A stretch of DNA of 64,000 bases from Vitellaria paradoxa (Eukaryota > Streptophyta > Magnoliopsida > Ericales > Sapotaceae): contig CM034241.1 in assembly GCA_019916065.1 (NCBI GenBank), positions 25,662,340 to 25,726,339 on the forward strand, written 5' to 3'. Shown here one piece after another: positions 1 to 11,178 of the stretch (within the stretch, counting starts at the first letter, position 1; every line of letters begins with the position of its first letter). The notes under the pieces were generated by a model. The model was not told the origin of the DNA, ran no database searches, and was given only the letters and a program-made list of their open reading frames with translations. The position numbers were made by a program, and so were the translations under genes.

Positions 1-950
1 GATGGAAAATTAGACCCTTGGCGAATTACAATCATTACATGCAAGTCATAATATTATAAAGCTAGAATGATGAGTTGATATGCTACGTGTTCCTATCTAG
101 TTTAGGGGACACAATTTTGCAGTGGTTCCATAGGTTGCCCCTTGAAAGCATTAGTTGGTAGAAGTAGTTTTCGGAAGAGTTTAACACTAGACTCTTGGCG
201 AATGCCACAGAGCTAAAATCTACAGATGTTTTGCTTACTTTGAGGAGAAAAAGCAATGAGAGCTTAAAGGACTACTCCTGAAGGTACATGGAAATGTACA
301 ATGAAGTGGAGGGATATATCGAGTATTGGTGGTGGTATCGTTCAAACTTGAATTACAGAAGGGTGATAAGCTATGGCCGTCTTTAACTAAAAAGTAGCAG
401 CAAACATGTTTGAGCTCATGTACTGGATAGGGAAATATGCAAAGGTTAAAGATGAGACAAAGCCAATTGACTACAAAGAGTTCAAGTCTTTTATGTCAAA
501 GAGGGAAAGGAAACGTGGGGAGGAATATGAAAGTGATGCAAGGAAGTTCATCTATGAGGCCATCAACATAGTCTTTAAGGAATTGATCTATAAAATCCTC
601 CCCAAATTAGAAATGAGTCTTATTTTAAGTGGCTGAAGAAGATACTAGAAGATCTAAGTAGAAGTCAGAGCACAGATTATTGGAATTACTATAAAGTGAG
701 GGGGCATTGAATGGGAAACTACAGATCTCTGTGTTACTTTTCAAGGATTTGGTGAAAGAGAGATTTTGAAATAGTTCATTAATGAGGCAAAAACCTAAGC
801 GGAAGTGGGTTAACCTCGAGCAGGTGGGGGAGAATAAAGGAAGAGGGGACAAGAAGTAGAGGAAATTGATGACATTATAGAGATAAATCAGCCCTAGAGA
901 CAACGTCTAAGGAGGGATGTTGAGAGGCAACCAGTCATTTATGTAATCCA
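1..950 (+). pseudogene. E0 gag remnant
   Basis: Gag would form the virus-like particle that packages element RNA. Around 105-320 the plus strand reads as a retrotransposon gag core, with a W..LP pattern followed by an NESLKDY block, broken by stop codons and shifts. A short open stretch at 406-636 is lysine/glutamate rich, as in the C-terminal half of Tat gag. No CCHC knuckle could be recognised. The start is outside the window. The assignment rests on position before a clear protease and on this weak similarity. Confidence 0.5.
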
Positions 951-951
951 T

Positions 952-1455
952 ATGGAGACCCAACCACAAGGTATAATGGCTTGTCTGCGAGTTGAGAATC
1001 AAAGCATGGGCCAAGCTGGCAAAGTGTTGAAAGTTACAAATGCCCCAGGAAAGCAACCTAGGCAAAATGATGCTGGGGATATATTATTCTGTGAAGATGA
1101 AGGTCAGATAGTGCAACATCTATACAATGATGCATCAGTGGTCACTCTAAAGATGTTTCAATTAGATGTGAAGAAAATTTTGGTTGATGTTGGAAGTTCA
1201 ACAGAGATAATGCTCTTGAGCTTATTTAAAAAGATCAAAGTGATAGAAAAAGACCTGAAACCGGCTGATTGTTCATTAACTAATTTTAATTCTGCCCCAA
1301 TTTGGCTTTTGGGGAGAGTTATCATTTTTGTCCAGGCTATCCCAGTGGAATATGAAGTCGAGTTTATTAATCTAGATGCACCATCTTCATATAATGCTAT
1401 TGTGGGAAGGTCTTGGATTCATATGTTGAAGGCAGTCCCCTTAATTTATTATTAA
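952..1455 (+). pseudogene. E0 aspartic protease region
   Basis: The enzyme would cleave the Gag-Pol polyprotein. The open stretch of 167 codons has the catalytic block as VDVGSS, where functional proteases have D-T/S-G, and the later YNAIVGRSWIH block that corresponds to the YNAILGRPWLH region of Tat proteases. The frame ends at a TAA soon after the conserved block. The altered catalytic triplet and the broken frames before and after it argue that it is non-functional. Confidence 0.75.
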
Positions 1456-1569
1456 GTACTGAAGTTCCCATACGAGGATGAAGTTATAGAGATTTGGTGG
1501 GGCTAGGACACCTCCAAGAGATGTTTTATTATAGCCCTAAAGTCCAAAATCTTGCCTGAGCAGGTGTAA

Positions 1570-2900
1570 TTGATAAAGTTGACAGAGAATACCCCCAAGG
1601 TTGATGATGTTAGGGGCAGCCCTAAAAAAAAGGTAGTAGAAGAGTTGGAGAAAATTCACGTTGGCCCAGTGGAGGATAATCGATGCTCTTTGATTGGATC
1701 TAACCTAGAAACCATTGAAAAACTTAAGCTGACTGAAATGCTTCTCAAAAACATTGGCACCTTCACCTAGACTCCTCAATAAATGTTAGGTATTCATCTC
1801 AACATTATGAGTCATAAGCTAAATGTTAATCCTGGGATGAAACTTGTTGTACAGAAGGCTAGAAAATCTGTATTGCAACATGTAGCGGCAATCATTGAAG
1901 AAATGGGAAGGTTATTAGAGGCTGAAACTATTGGAGAGGTATCATACCCCAAATGGTTTGCCAATACCATAATGGTGAAGAAAAGAATGTGAAGTGGATG
2001 GTTTGTGTTGATTATACAAACTTAAACAAAGCCTACCCCAATGATCCATTTTCAATTCTTAAAATTGACCAACTTTGTAGATTCAATTATTAGAAACTCT
2101 AGAATGTCTTTCCTAGATGCCTACCGAGGTATCACCAAATCCCAATGTGTTAGCCTAATGAGGAGAAGACATCGATCATTATTCCACGAGGAATTTATTG
2201 TTATAGGGTATACCCTTTGGTCTCAAAAATACTAGAGAAACTTATCAAAGGTTAGTCATGAAAATGTACAAAAAAGACCTTGGCCAGATAAGGGAGGTCT
2301 ACATTGATGACATGGTGGTAAAGAGCAGAAAAGCTAAGAACTATATTTAAGAACTACAACACATATTTTCTACTCGTGATAAATATGGTTTAAAGCTAAA
2401 TGCCGCCAAGTGTGCCTTTGGAGTGAGCTCGGGCAAATCCTAGGACATTTGGTCAGTAGGTGAAGTATTGAGGTTGACCCCAACCAAATCAAATCCATTA
2501 AAGAGATCACTGTCCTGAGGACAAAGTATAAGGTTCAAAAGATTAATGGAATGGTTACCACACTCAACAGATTTATTAGCCAACCTTCAAATTTTTAATT
2601 GTTAAAAAGGGCAAACAAGGTGATCTAGGACGAGTAAGCTGATCGGGCATTGACAAAGCTAAATGAGTACTTGACAATTGCCCCTATTCTATCAACTCCT
2701 CAACCAAGGGACGTTCTTCAACTTTATTTGGGAGATCTAAACATACTATTAGTGCTATCCTACTTAAGGAGGAAGATTCAAAGTAAAAGCCCATCTACTA
2801 CATAAGTAAAACTTTATAGGCAGAATGTAGATACCTACTTTGGAAAAGTTTACCTTGGCATTAGTGGTGGCATCTAGAAAGCTTACTTCCATGCTCACAT
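1570..2900 (+). pseudogene. E0 reverse transcriptase and first RNase H remnant
   Basis: Reverse transcriptase copies element RNA into DNA. The beginning is recognisable at 1783-1992, where the frame has the block preceding the fingers domain (LNVNPGMK, then YPKWFANTIMVKK). The catalytic motif survives as YIDDMVVKS near 2300. It is followed by a thumb/connection-like stretch (KYGLKLNAAKCAFGV). After about 2560 only scattered blocks typical of the first RNase H remain. Many stops and frameshifts separate the pieces, so no protein can be made. Confidence 0.75.
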
Positions 2901-3125
2901 CATCCAGGTGATTAATGACCAACCAATTGGTCAAGTATTGAAGAAAGATGACATCACCGGAAGGATAGTGAAGTGGTCGGTTATCCTAAGGTACTTGACG
3001 TCAGATTCATTCACTAAACAACAATCAAGGCATAGGTCCTTGTGAATTTTGTAGTTGAGTTTACTCCTCCAGCCCCTGAGGAAGTGTATGAGGTGTGGCA
3101 GGTGCAAGTCAATTCATAATCAGAA

Positions 3126-3272
3126 ATGGCGACACCATCATGGCAAATTGAAGTGGATGATTCCTTATCCAAAAAGGGAGCTGGAATTGGATTCGTTTTG
3201 ATAACCCTAGAGGGGGTAACCATTGAATACACCATTAAGTTGGGTTTTAAAGCCACTAATAATGAGGTTGAG
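3126..3272 (+). pseudogene. E0 archaeal-type RNase H, first half
   Basis: The reading from 3126 has W-x-VDDSLSKKGAGIGFVL followed by IKLGFKATNNEVE, the start of the additional RNase H of Tat elements (usual form W.L.VDGSS...GAG..L and ATNNEAEYEALL). It is cut at 3272 by the insertion of E1 and continues after 34581. Confidence 0.75.
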
Positions 3273-4856
3273 TGTTTGCTCGTCCAAGTATTAAATAATA
3301 TTGGCTCGACCCCAAGTGTAGGGTGTCCATTGAAGCATAATAACTAGTAAGCAGATTATGTCCACAGAGAGTCTTAAGTAAAAATCAATAAACAAAACAA
3401 TTTTGGAAAAGTTTTAAACGAAAATTGATCTCATAATGAATGATAGAAGTTGATATGACTTGAAAATGGTGGTTTGATTTGAGTCGTAATTCAATCAAAT
3501 TAATAAAAACCTTGAATCCAAAACAAGTGTTATAGTGAATTATATGAATTCTAAGGAATCACAGTACTCAATCTATATCTAAAAGTGTAGATCAGAGGAT
3601 ATTAAATGTGAAAACCAAGTTGAAACAACCTATATACGAATTAAATAGAAGTTTAAGTACGATTTCTAGGTTAAGAATTTCATCCAATGTTCATAATTTA
3701 TAATTCTTACATATGAAATCTAAATCAGCGATTTCCATAAAAATCCTCCAAGAGTGCATGGAAATTCTAAATAAAAATTCATATAAAAGATTCATAAACT
3801 ATACAAATCAGAATTTAATTGAATTTCAACCTCAAAATTGGCAAAGAATGCAAATCAACATAAGTTGAACCTTAAACAATTAAGAGATAGAACATTGAAA
3901 CTCATTACCTTAAATCCATACAATTCAACTACATCTTTGCTTTGAATCCAAGAAGAAACAACTACTCACTCATAATTGGAATAGAAATCAACAAAGTAAT
4001 GTAAATTCAGCCATAAATTCAAATTCTAAAGTAAAATTCAATAGTAATAATTCCCGAACCTACTGTTTCTCTCTAAATTCTCTTTCTACAATGTAAATCT
4101 CTAAAACTGAAATGTAAGTATGAAATGTGCTTCCCCAAACGACCTTGCTCTTACATATTTATAATACAAAACAAAAGTACTCAAATACCCTTTCCAATCA
4201 TAGTAGAATTACAAAAATTCCTAATATGCAAGTTGGCTCGAACAAGTGTTCGAACATAGGTTTGAATAGCTTTTTGGGACTTAGGCATTTTTCTTCATCC
4301 AGAACTTGGCATGTATTTTTTTGATTGAAGAATGGTTTGAATGAATTATGGTTCGAGCAAAGGTTCAAACTATCTTCCTACACTTCAACTTTTTTCTCCA
4401 ACTGAGCTGTGTTCCCTCTTCTGTTGATCGAATGAACGTTAGAACAAGTTCTTGTTCGAACCAGTGTTCGAACCAAATCTTCAAACTTAGAATTTTTTTC
4501 TACTTTAAGACGTTTCTACCATTCTGTTGTTCTAACGATGGTTCGAACAAGGAATGGTTCAAATAGAGGTTGAGCCAAGTTGTGACACTTAGCAGTTTTT
4601 TCTGTTCTTCTAGCTCCTGCACCTTCTATAGTTAGAATCATGGTTCGAACCAAGTGTCGTTCGAACATGTGTTTGAACTACTTACTACGTTGGTCTATTC
4701 TGGTCCACTTTTCTATCATTTTATGCTCAATTACCTACAAATCACATACAGCCTTCATCAATGCAAGAGAATTTATATTTCCATTCATTTAGTATAATAA
4801 TTCGCATAATAATTCTTAAATTAAAACTTATGATTGTACTTTTTACAGTACAATCA
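3273..4856 (-). repeat. E1 3' LTR (left on the plus strand)
   Basis: Direct repeat of 33013-34581, with many scattered substitutions and small indels visible by eye, so clearly older than E2. It carries a dense cluster of GTTCGAAC-type palindromes between about 4230 and 4680 (for example GGTTCGAACC-like sites near 4450 and 4640). The inner end at 4856 abuts the polypurine tract. Confidence 0.9.
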
Positions 4857-4872
4857 GGCCCCCTAACTTGAG
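4857..4872 (-). promoter_or_regulatory. E1 polypurine tract
   Basis: On the minus strand the sequence directly before the 3' LTR is AAGTTAGGGGGCC, a slightly mutated form of the AAGTTGGGGGG tract seen before the E2 3' LTR. It would prime plus-strand DNA synthesis. Confidence 0.75.
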
Positions 4873-5219
4873 ATTTGCTAACCCTAGCAAATTAGCTTAA
4901 CAAAGATTCACCTTATAGCACTTTCATATAATTTTTTAATGTAAATTCTTTTGAATTTCCAAGTTCAACTCCTCACAACAATCAAAAGTTAACATGAACA
5001 CTCCATAAATGCGACACTCAATTCATTGTAAGGTGTTGAAGTACCAAATCAACTTCTCGTGCTCATAATTTTCATTAAAACATAAAATTCAACTCAATTA
5101 TGCACACAAGTTCTCTCAAATCTTTAAGTTCAATCCTCACATGGCATATTCTCTTCAAGGAATGAGTATTAGGTACACACTCTTGGAAGATTCTTTTATA
5201 ATGATTAAATATAAAGCAA
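4873..5219 (-). other. E1 3' non-coding region, distal part
   Basis: AT-rich sequence with no coding potential that I can see. It is the continuation of 21308-22843 and was split by E2, whose target duplication AGCAA ends at 5219. Confidence 0.7.
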
Positions 5220-5493
5220 TGATTACACTTAGAAAGTGTAATTACAAACTAGTCATTTGCATCATTATTCACACTTTTAAGTATGTTATTTCTTCAAGTT
5301 ATCATTATTTTATTGCTTATATCCTATTCTTTCTAATTGCAGGGAAAAGGGTATAATTCTTGAAGATGATAGTGATTTTAATGATCTAGATGAAAAAGGG
5401 AACGAAGCGGAATCAAGTGTATCAAGGTTGCCTCAAGCCTCCCAAAGCTCGGCTGAAGTTGAAAGATCAAAGGATGGAGAAACTGCACTTGGT

Positions 5494-5599
5494 GGTCCGG
5501 ACCCCCTTGCTTGATGGTCCAGACCACAGAAGCTTGCCTTCCAGCCGATTGAATAAAACATACACTGTGGTCCGGACCCCCTGAGGGACGGTCCGGACC
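5494..5599 (+). promoter_or_regulatory. Cluster of four GGTCCGGACC-type palindromes in the E2 5' LTR
   Basis: Copies lie at 5494-5503, 5516-5525 (one mismatch), 5569-5578 and 5590-5599, just before the TATA-like run. The right LTR has the equivalent cluster at about 19597-19702 with further single-base changes. Position upstream of the predicted start suggests a promoter element, but binding is only inferred. Confidence 0.6.
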
Positions 5600-5654
5600 C
5601 CCTTATACGGAATTGTTGCTCCGCGTTTTGAATGATTAGGGTTTTGTGTTTGCT

Positions 5655-5663
5655 TATATATAT
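5655..5663 (+). promoter_or_regulatory. TATA-like box of the E2 5' LTR
   Basis: TATATATAT lies about 55 bases after the last palindrome. The right LTR has the same run at 19758-19766. Transcription would then start roughly 30 bases further on, which defines U3/R; this start is inferred. Confidence 0.55.
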
Positions 5664-6269
5664 GACATTGTGTAGCCGAATGAGGGGCTGCTGCATTTTT
5701 TGTTTTTCTTCCTCTTCTCCTACTTCTCTTAGGTTTAAGTTTAGTTTTAGTTATTTATTTATTTGAAGAATTTGAAGATTTTTAATTATTCGTGAATGTT
5801 TCTCTACGTACTCCAAGTTTTTAAGCGATTGTCATTGTGAATGCTACTCAAGTTCTTATTTCAAAGTTCGTTTTCAAGTAAGTTAATATTTCATTCTTGC
5901 TCTTTATTAGTTTTTGAATGTTCGTGGATGATTTTTATGATTAATGCCATTAGTTTGTTTAATCTTCGGATGCTTTAAAATATTAGGGTTTCGTTTAGAG
6001 TTTGATACGAATGCTGTACGTTTTGATCTTAAGGTTTAACTTTAATTAATTTAGTATTTCGTTTTGGTTCATTATTATTAATTGAATGTTCGTAGGTAGG
6101 TTTTACATTCATTAGGACTGTTTTAATTATGTTTTTGAAGCTTTAACAGTTATGTCTTCATCTAAGCTTGTTAAGTTGTTTCAAAGCATGCTAGGGTAAA
6201 AACCTTTGTTCTTGATTCACTGAATCAATGAAGGGTAATTTGTTATGAACTGAGGGATGTACATAGATC

Positions 6270-6584
6270 CTTCACATGGGTTTCAAAAGCCTATGTGAAG
6301 TGATCTACTATTTTCAAATTTGATTTGTTGTTTGGAAAACCTTTGAAAACAAGAGTGTTTGTTCATATTCTCTATAATCACTGATAAACACTCTTGATTA
6401 TAATTTTCTTGATAATTTTTAAACAATTTTAATCTAGATTTGAACTCGAGTATTTTTATCATAAAATCTTTCCAGTTTTATTTTCCATAATGAAACGTGA
6501 ATTTAAAACTGTGTATCGAGGAATTTTGGAATGTATTGAAAATCTTTCCCAATCCATAGATCCTTTGATGTGAACTATGGATTG
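6270..6584 (+). other. Three stem-loops in the transcribed part of the E2 5' LTR
   Basis: Arms are CTTCACATGGG/CCTATGTGAAG (6270-6300), CAAGAGTGTTT/AAACACTCTTG (6350-6396) and CAATCCATAG/CTATGGATTG (6550-6584). In the related solo LTR S1 the first and third persist at 8931-8961 and 9229-9263, with base changes that keep pairing. They lie downstream of the TATA-like run, so they would be in the RNA. Confidence 0.65.
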
Positions 6585-7206
6585 TATTTAAAATCATCCC
6601 TTGGTGAAATAACAGATTACTTGGAATTGTGAAGGTTGAATCAAGAACCCTTTTCTATTAGAATTTCAATTTGATAAAATCACTGTTTTAAATTTCTTAT
6701 AAATCCTGTTTGCAATTTGATAAGGTTAAGTTTAATTTTAAAAGTGGATAATTATTTCAAAATTTCTGATTAGAATCTCTCCAATTGAATTTATCTTCTT
6801 GTCTTATTTAAGAATTTTAATTTAGTAAGCATTTCAGTTCAATTAGATGATTATTGAATTACTCTTGCTTCTTAGATTAGGTTATTTTTAAATTCAAGTT
6901 TAGTAATTTTAATTTGCTGAGTTATTTAAATTAGTTCGAATTTTATTTAAGTTGAAACATTCATTTAATTAGTAATTATTTGTTTTTAGTTTAATTTCTC
7001 AAATTTCAACTCTATCAAATCCAATTTAAGTTAATTGCAACTTTAATTCTAATTCAATCCTACAATTCATATTTGAACTTAGAAACTGAAACACATAGGC
7101 TTCCCTGTGGATTCGACCTCGGACTTACTGAGTTTTAAAACTACACCGCACACCCTTGCACTTGGGGGTTAATTAGCACTGCACTATTTACGAGTGGTCA
7201 AGTTTT

Positions 7207-7224
7207 TGGCGCCGTTGCCGGGGA
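7207..7224 (+). promoter_or_regulatory. E2 primer-binding site, tRNA-Asp type
   Basis: TGGCGCCGTTGCCGGGGA is complementary to the 3' end of plant tRNA-Asp, the usual primer of Athila/Tat elements. It lies six bases after the LTR end and is undamaged. Confidence 0.92.
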
Positions 7225-7982
7225 CGCCAATTTTAGTTTTTAGGTTCTTAGAATCTTTAGGATAAAAAAAAAAAAAACAAAAAAAATTTAAAACTTAAAA
7301 ATTTGAAAGTTAATCTCTCTTAGTTAAATTTTCCTTAGAAAGATTCGCTTGGCTTATGCACAGTTGGATTAGAGGGGAAGACGGTAGATTGTTACGCCCT
7401 GAATCATTAGCTGTTCCTTTAGAATTAGAGTCCTCTTTAGGAGAAACTCAAACTCCTAGAATTCCTACTCCACCATTAGAAATGGCTGCTGAAGATCAAG
7501 CTGTCGCAGCAAGACAATCCTTGAGAGATATCTTGCAGCAGAATAGGCATACTCCTGAATCCTGCATAGTTTGGCCTGTAAACCAAACTTTTCACTTTAA
7601 ACCAGGGATGATCCAATTGTTACCTACTTTCCATGGGATGGATTCTGAGAATCCATATGACCACTTAACTAGCTTTAGGAACATTTGTGTCACTATAAAG
7701 GATCAAGGATGCCAAATAGAGCTCGTATTTCTTAAGCTATTCCCATTTTCATTGCAAGATAAGGCTGCTAGATGGTTTGAATTTCTACCATCTAATTCCA
7801 TTCGCACCTGGGATGAAATGCAAGCCAAATTCTTAAAGAAATTTTTCCCACCTAATAGAACTGATGCAATTCAGCATCAGATTCTGAACTTCGCTTCACA
7901 ACATGGTGAGACATTCTACCAAAATTGGGAGAGGTTTAAAACTCTCTTACATTCCTGTCCTCACCATGGATTTGAAGTCTGG

Positions 7983-9732
7983 TGATTACACTTGAAAAGT
8001 GTAATTACAAACTCCACATTTTGATACTCATTGATGCATTTAAGTAGTTAATTTCAAAGTTTTATCGTTATTTTATTATTTATAGTGTTTATTCTCTTAA
8101 TTGCAGGTAAAAGGGGAAAATACGTGAGATTAGCAGTGTTGAAAGTGGCTTCCGAGGAGGAAAAAATGGTCCAAAGTTCAAGATAGTTGAAGTGGTGTGC
8201 AGCTGAAGTTCCAGCTCGACACCTTATCAGTATTTAGACCATAACTTTTCACTCACAACTCGGATTGACCTGATTCTTTTTGGGTTGGAAAGAAGACTCA
8301 AAGGGCTACAACTTTTGTGCTTTAGCCGAAGCCTGAATCGATCATTTGCGAGGTCAAAATCGCAGTCGAAGTTGAGGACAGAAAGCTGTCAGAAGCAGCA
8401 AACGAGAAGTAGAACTTGAAGAACAAAGTTTCTGTGGTCCGGACCACCTGCCAAACGGTCCGGACCACAGTCTGTTATGCGCGCGCGACTTCACTCCGTC
8501 TTTTAGGGTTTTCTTTACAACTTCTTTATAACATCTGCTACATAGCCGACCCAAGAGAGGCCCTAGTTTTTAGTTCTACATACTTTAGGAACCTCTTTTT
8601 CATATTTTTCAGATACTTTGAGAGTTTTAGAATAGTTTTTTTTGGGAGTTTTCAATTACTTGTCTTGTTTATGGAGTTATTCGATGTTTGGTTATTCTTC
8701 GCTGCACTGCTCTTTCATTACGTAGTTTCAGAGTTGCTTGCCGTGTAAGTTGACTTTCGTTTCGTTAATTTAATATATGATTTATTATTTTCTAGTGGTA
8801 GATCTAATGTTTATGCTTTCGTTTATTGCTTTCGTTTCGTTTAAAATCATGCTAGAGTAGAAACCCTAGTTCTTGATTCACTGAATCAATGAAAGGTGAT
8901 TCGTTATAAGTTGAGGGATGAACGTAGATCCTTCGCATGGGTTTTGAAAACCTATGTGAAGTGATCTACAATTTTCAAATCCGATTTGTTTGTTTAGAAA
9001 ACTTTTTAACTCGAATGTTTTTATCATAAAATATTTCCAGTTTTATTTTCCATAATGAAACGTGAGTTTAAAACTGTGTATCGAGAAATTTTGGAATCTA
9101 TTCACTCCTAAATCAGATTTGAACTCGAATGTTTTTATCATAAAATATTTTCAGTTTTATTTTCCATAATGAAACGTGAGTTTAAAACTGTGTATCGAGA
9201 AATTTTGGAATGTATTGAAAATCTTTCCCAATCTATAGATCCTTTGACGTGAACTATAGATTGTATTTTAAATCATCCCTTGGCAAAATAACGAATTACC
9301 TGGAATTGTGAAAGTTGAATCAAGAACTCTTTTAAATATTATTGTCTTAAGTTAAATCACTTTTGCTTGAATTGATTGCATTGCAAGTTCTAAATTAGAA
9401 TAGCTTTTAATTTGAAAATATTCAATTCTCTTTACATTTAAGTTCAGTAACTTTAAATTGCTAAGTTATTTCAAAGTAGTTTGCATTCTAGTTTAAATAT
9501 CCCTTTAATTAGTTTGTATCTTGTTTAATCCTTCAATTTGCAATTCTCTTAAATCCAATTTAATTCAATTGAAATCTCAATTCACATTTAAACCTAAAAT
9601 TCATATTTGAACTTAGAAACTGAAACATATAGGCTCCCTGTGGATTCGACCTCGGACTCATCGAGATTAAAACTACACCGCACACCCTTGCACTTGGGGG
9701 TTAATTAGCACTGCACTATTTACGAGCGGTCA
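7983..9732 (+). mobile_element. S1: solo LTR of an E2-related Athila family, inside E2 gag
   Basis: It starts TGATTACACTTG, ends GAGCGGTCA and is flanked by the perfect 5-bp duplication TCTGG (7978-7982 and 9733-9737). Ends and 3' half resemble the E2 LTR, but the segment 8130-8400 differs and includes a module shared with other LTR families. It has two GGTCCGGACC palindromes (8436-8445, 8457-8466), the 17-bp palindrome at 8873-8889 and two of the E2 stem-loops. No internal region remains, so the parent element was removed by LTR-LTR recombination. Confidence 0.93.
9008..9216 (+). repeat. Tandem duplication of about 114 bp inside S1
   Basis: The segment beginning AACTCGAATGTTTTTATC occurs at 9008 and again at 9122, nearly identical over about 95 bases. 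E2 LTRs have this segment once. Confidence 0.85.
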
Positions 9733-11178
9733 TCTGGCGTCTTGCTAGCATCTTCTACGGAGCCCTGACACCACAATTGAAACAATTTGTGGAAACAATG
9801 TGCAATGGGCAGTTTTACGATAAAACCCCTGAAGAAGCTTATGAATATTTTGAATTCTTAGCTGAAAATGCACAAACTTGGGATACCACGGGACCTCAGA
9901 ATACTCAGAATACTAGTAGCACTCCTATTCGAGGTTTGCATCACTTAAGTGAAACCGATGATCTTAAGGCAAAACTAGCAACTCTGACCCGAGAAATAGA
10001 GACCCTTAAGATTAAAAAGGACACACCTATAGTTAAAGAATCCGTAGCAAATGTCTATTGCGTAGCTTGTGATAGACAATCTCATAGAACGGATGATTGT
10101 CCTAGTATGCCCATGTGTAGAGAAGTCGTGCAAAATCAGCTATTTAGTGAACTTCCTATCCATGCAATAAACCAATACCGACCTCCATGTCGTTGACAGA
10201 ATTTGGGAGGAAATCCCTATTCTGAAACATATAATCCAGGTGTGAGGAACCATCCAAATTTTAGTTAGAGAAATGATGGAGCAGCTCAAATGCCACAATC
10301 TTATCATCCTCCACCTCCTCCAAATCCTCAGGTTTCAGTCACTAATCCAGGATTGCCTCAGAATGTGGGACCTTCTCATACTCCATATATTCCCCCAAAT
10401 AAGAGGTCCACAGAAGAAACACTTCAACAATTCATGAACACACAATCCACACTTTGGGCTCAAAATAATAGAACTTTGGACGACATTAGGGGGCAGTTGA
10501 CTCTTTTAACTCAAACGTTGACTACACAACCTAAAGGTCAATTCCCTGCTCAACCACGTCCAAATCTAATTGCCCAAGTGAAAAATGTTGAAGGGTCTTC
10601 CAATATGCCTGGCAATATTGAGCAGGTACAAAATATCACGACGCTTAGGAGTGGTAAAACTATAGATAAAACCATTCACCCTAAGATGGTTGAGGTTAGG
10701 GAAGAGTTAGAACCTAAGCGGATGTTGGAAGATAATAGGAGGGAAGGAAAACAACCCATAGGCATGAAAGAAGAAAAATCTAAGAGGGAAGAGGAATCTA
10801 AGAAAGAGAAGAGTGAGGAAGAAAAATGGGAGAATCAAAAGGAAAAAGAATCTATCTTAGTGCCTAGGGAGTATATCCCTAAAGCACCATTTCCCCAAAG
10901 GTTCTTGAAAGCTAAGAGAGAAGCTCAAGCAGCTGAATTGCTAGAGGTTTTTAAACAAGTAAAAATCAATATACCTCTTTTAGATGCAATTAAACAAATC
11001 CCAGTGTATGCAAAATTCTTGAAAGAGCTATGCACTGTGAAGAGGGGACTGAATGTTAAGGAAAAAGCTTTCCTAACAGAACAAGCAAGTGCTATTCTTC
11101 AATGTCGCACACCCCCGAAATATAAGGACCCTGGGTGTCCTACTATCTCTTGTTATATAAGGGAATTCTTTGTTAGTG

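Larger units (their letters stand above)
1..3272 (+). mobile_element. E0, left part: decayed Tat-like Ty3/gypsy retrotransposon
   Basis: The domain order gag, protease, reverse transcriptase, RNase H and a second RNase H can be followed along the plus strand, although every frame is broken. The second, archaeal-type RNase H placed before integrase is a known hallmark of the Tat lineage. The 5' LTR lies before the window. E1 was inserted inside the second RNase H after position 3272, and the reading resumes at 34582. This is the outermost and therefore oldest element in the nest. Confidence 0.85.
5220..7200 (+). repeat. E2 5' LTR
   Basis: It starts TGATTACACTTAG and ends CGAGTGGTCA. Landmarks in order: a short inverted repeat at the start (ACACTT..AAGTGT), four GGTCCGGACC-type palindromes at 5494-5599, a TATA-like run at 5655-5663, a perfect palindrome TTGATTCACTGAATCAA at 6212-6228, three stem-loops between 6270 and 6584, then an AT-rich stretch before the primer site. 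Confidence 0.95.
7356..11178 (+). pseudogene. E2 gag, split by a solo LTR and two stop codons
   Basis: Structural polyprotein of the virus-like particle. From ATG 7356 there are 209 open codons with the gag core (LFPFSLQDKAARWF, FLKKFFPPNR, ETFYQNWERFK..CPHHGF). Solo LTR S1 with its target duplication then intervenes, and the same frame resumes at 9738, so S1 alone explains the break. A CX2CX4HX4C zinc knuckle is at about 10060-10105. In-frame stops are TGA at 10194-10196 and TAG at 10266-10268; after them the frame is open again through a proline-rich and then a lysine/glutamate-rich segment to the protease. The upstream ATG fits a leader of about 130 bases after the primer site. Confidence 0.9.

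Noticed and set aside
5433..5696. Minus-strand open stretch in the E2 5' LTR, with a similar one at 19570-19800
   Set aside because: It arises from the palindrome-rich LTR sequence, is not kept between the two LTRs at its ends and has no recognisable domain.
7201..7224. Riboswitch or structured RNA at the GC-rich site after the LTR
   Set aside because: The sequence is fully explained as the tRNA-Asp type primer-binding site.
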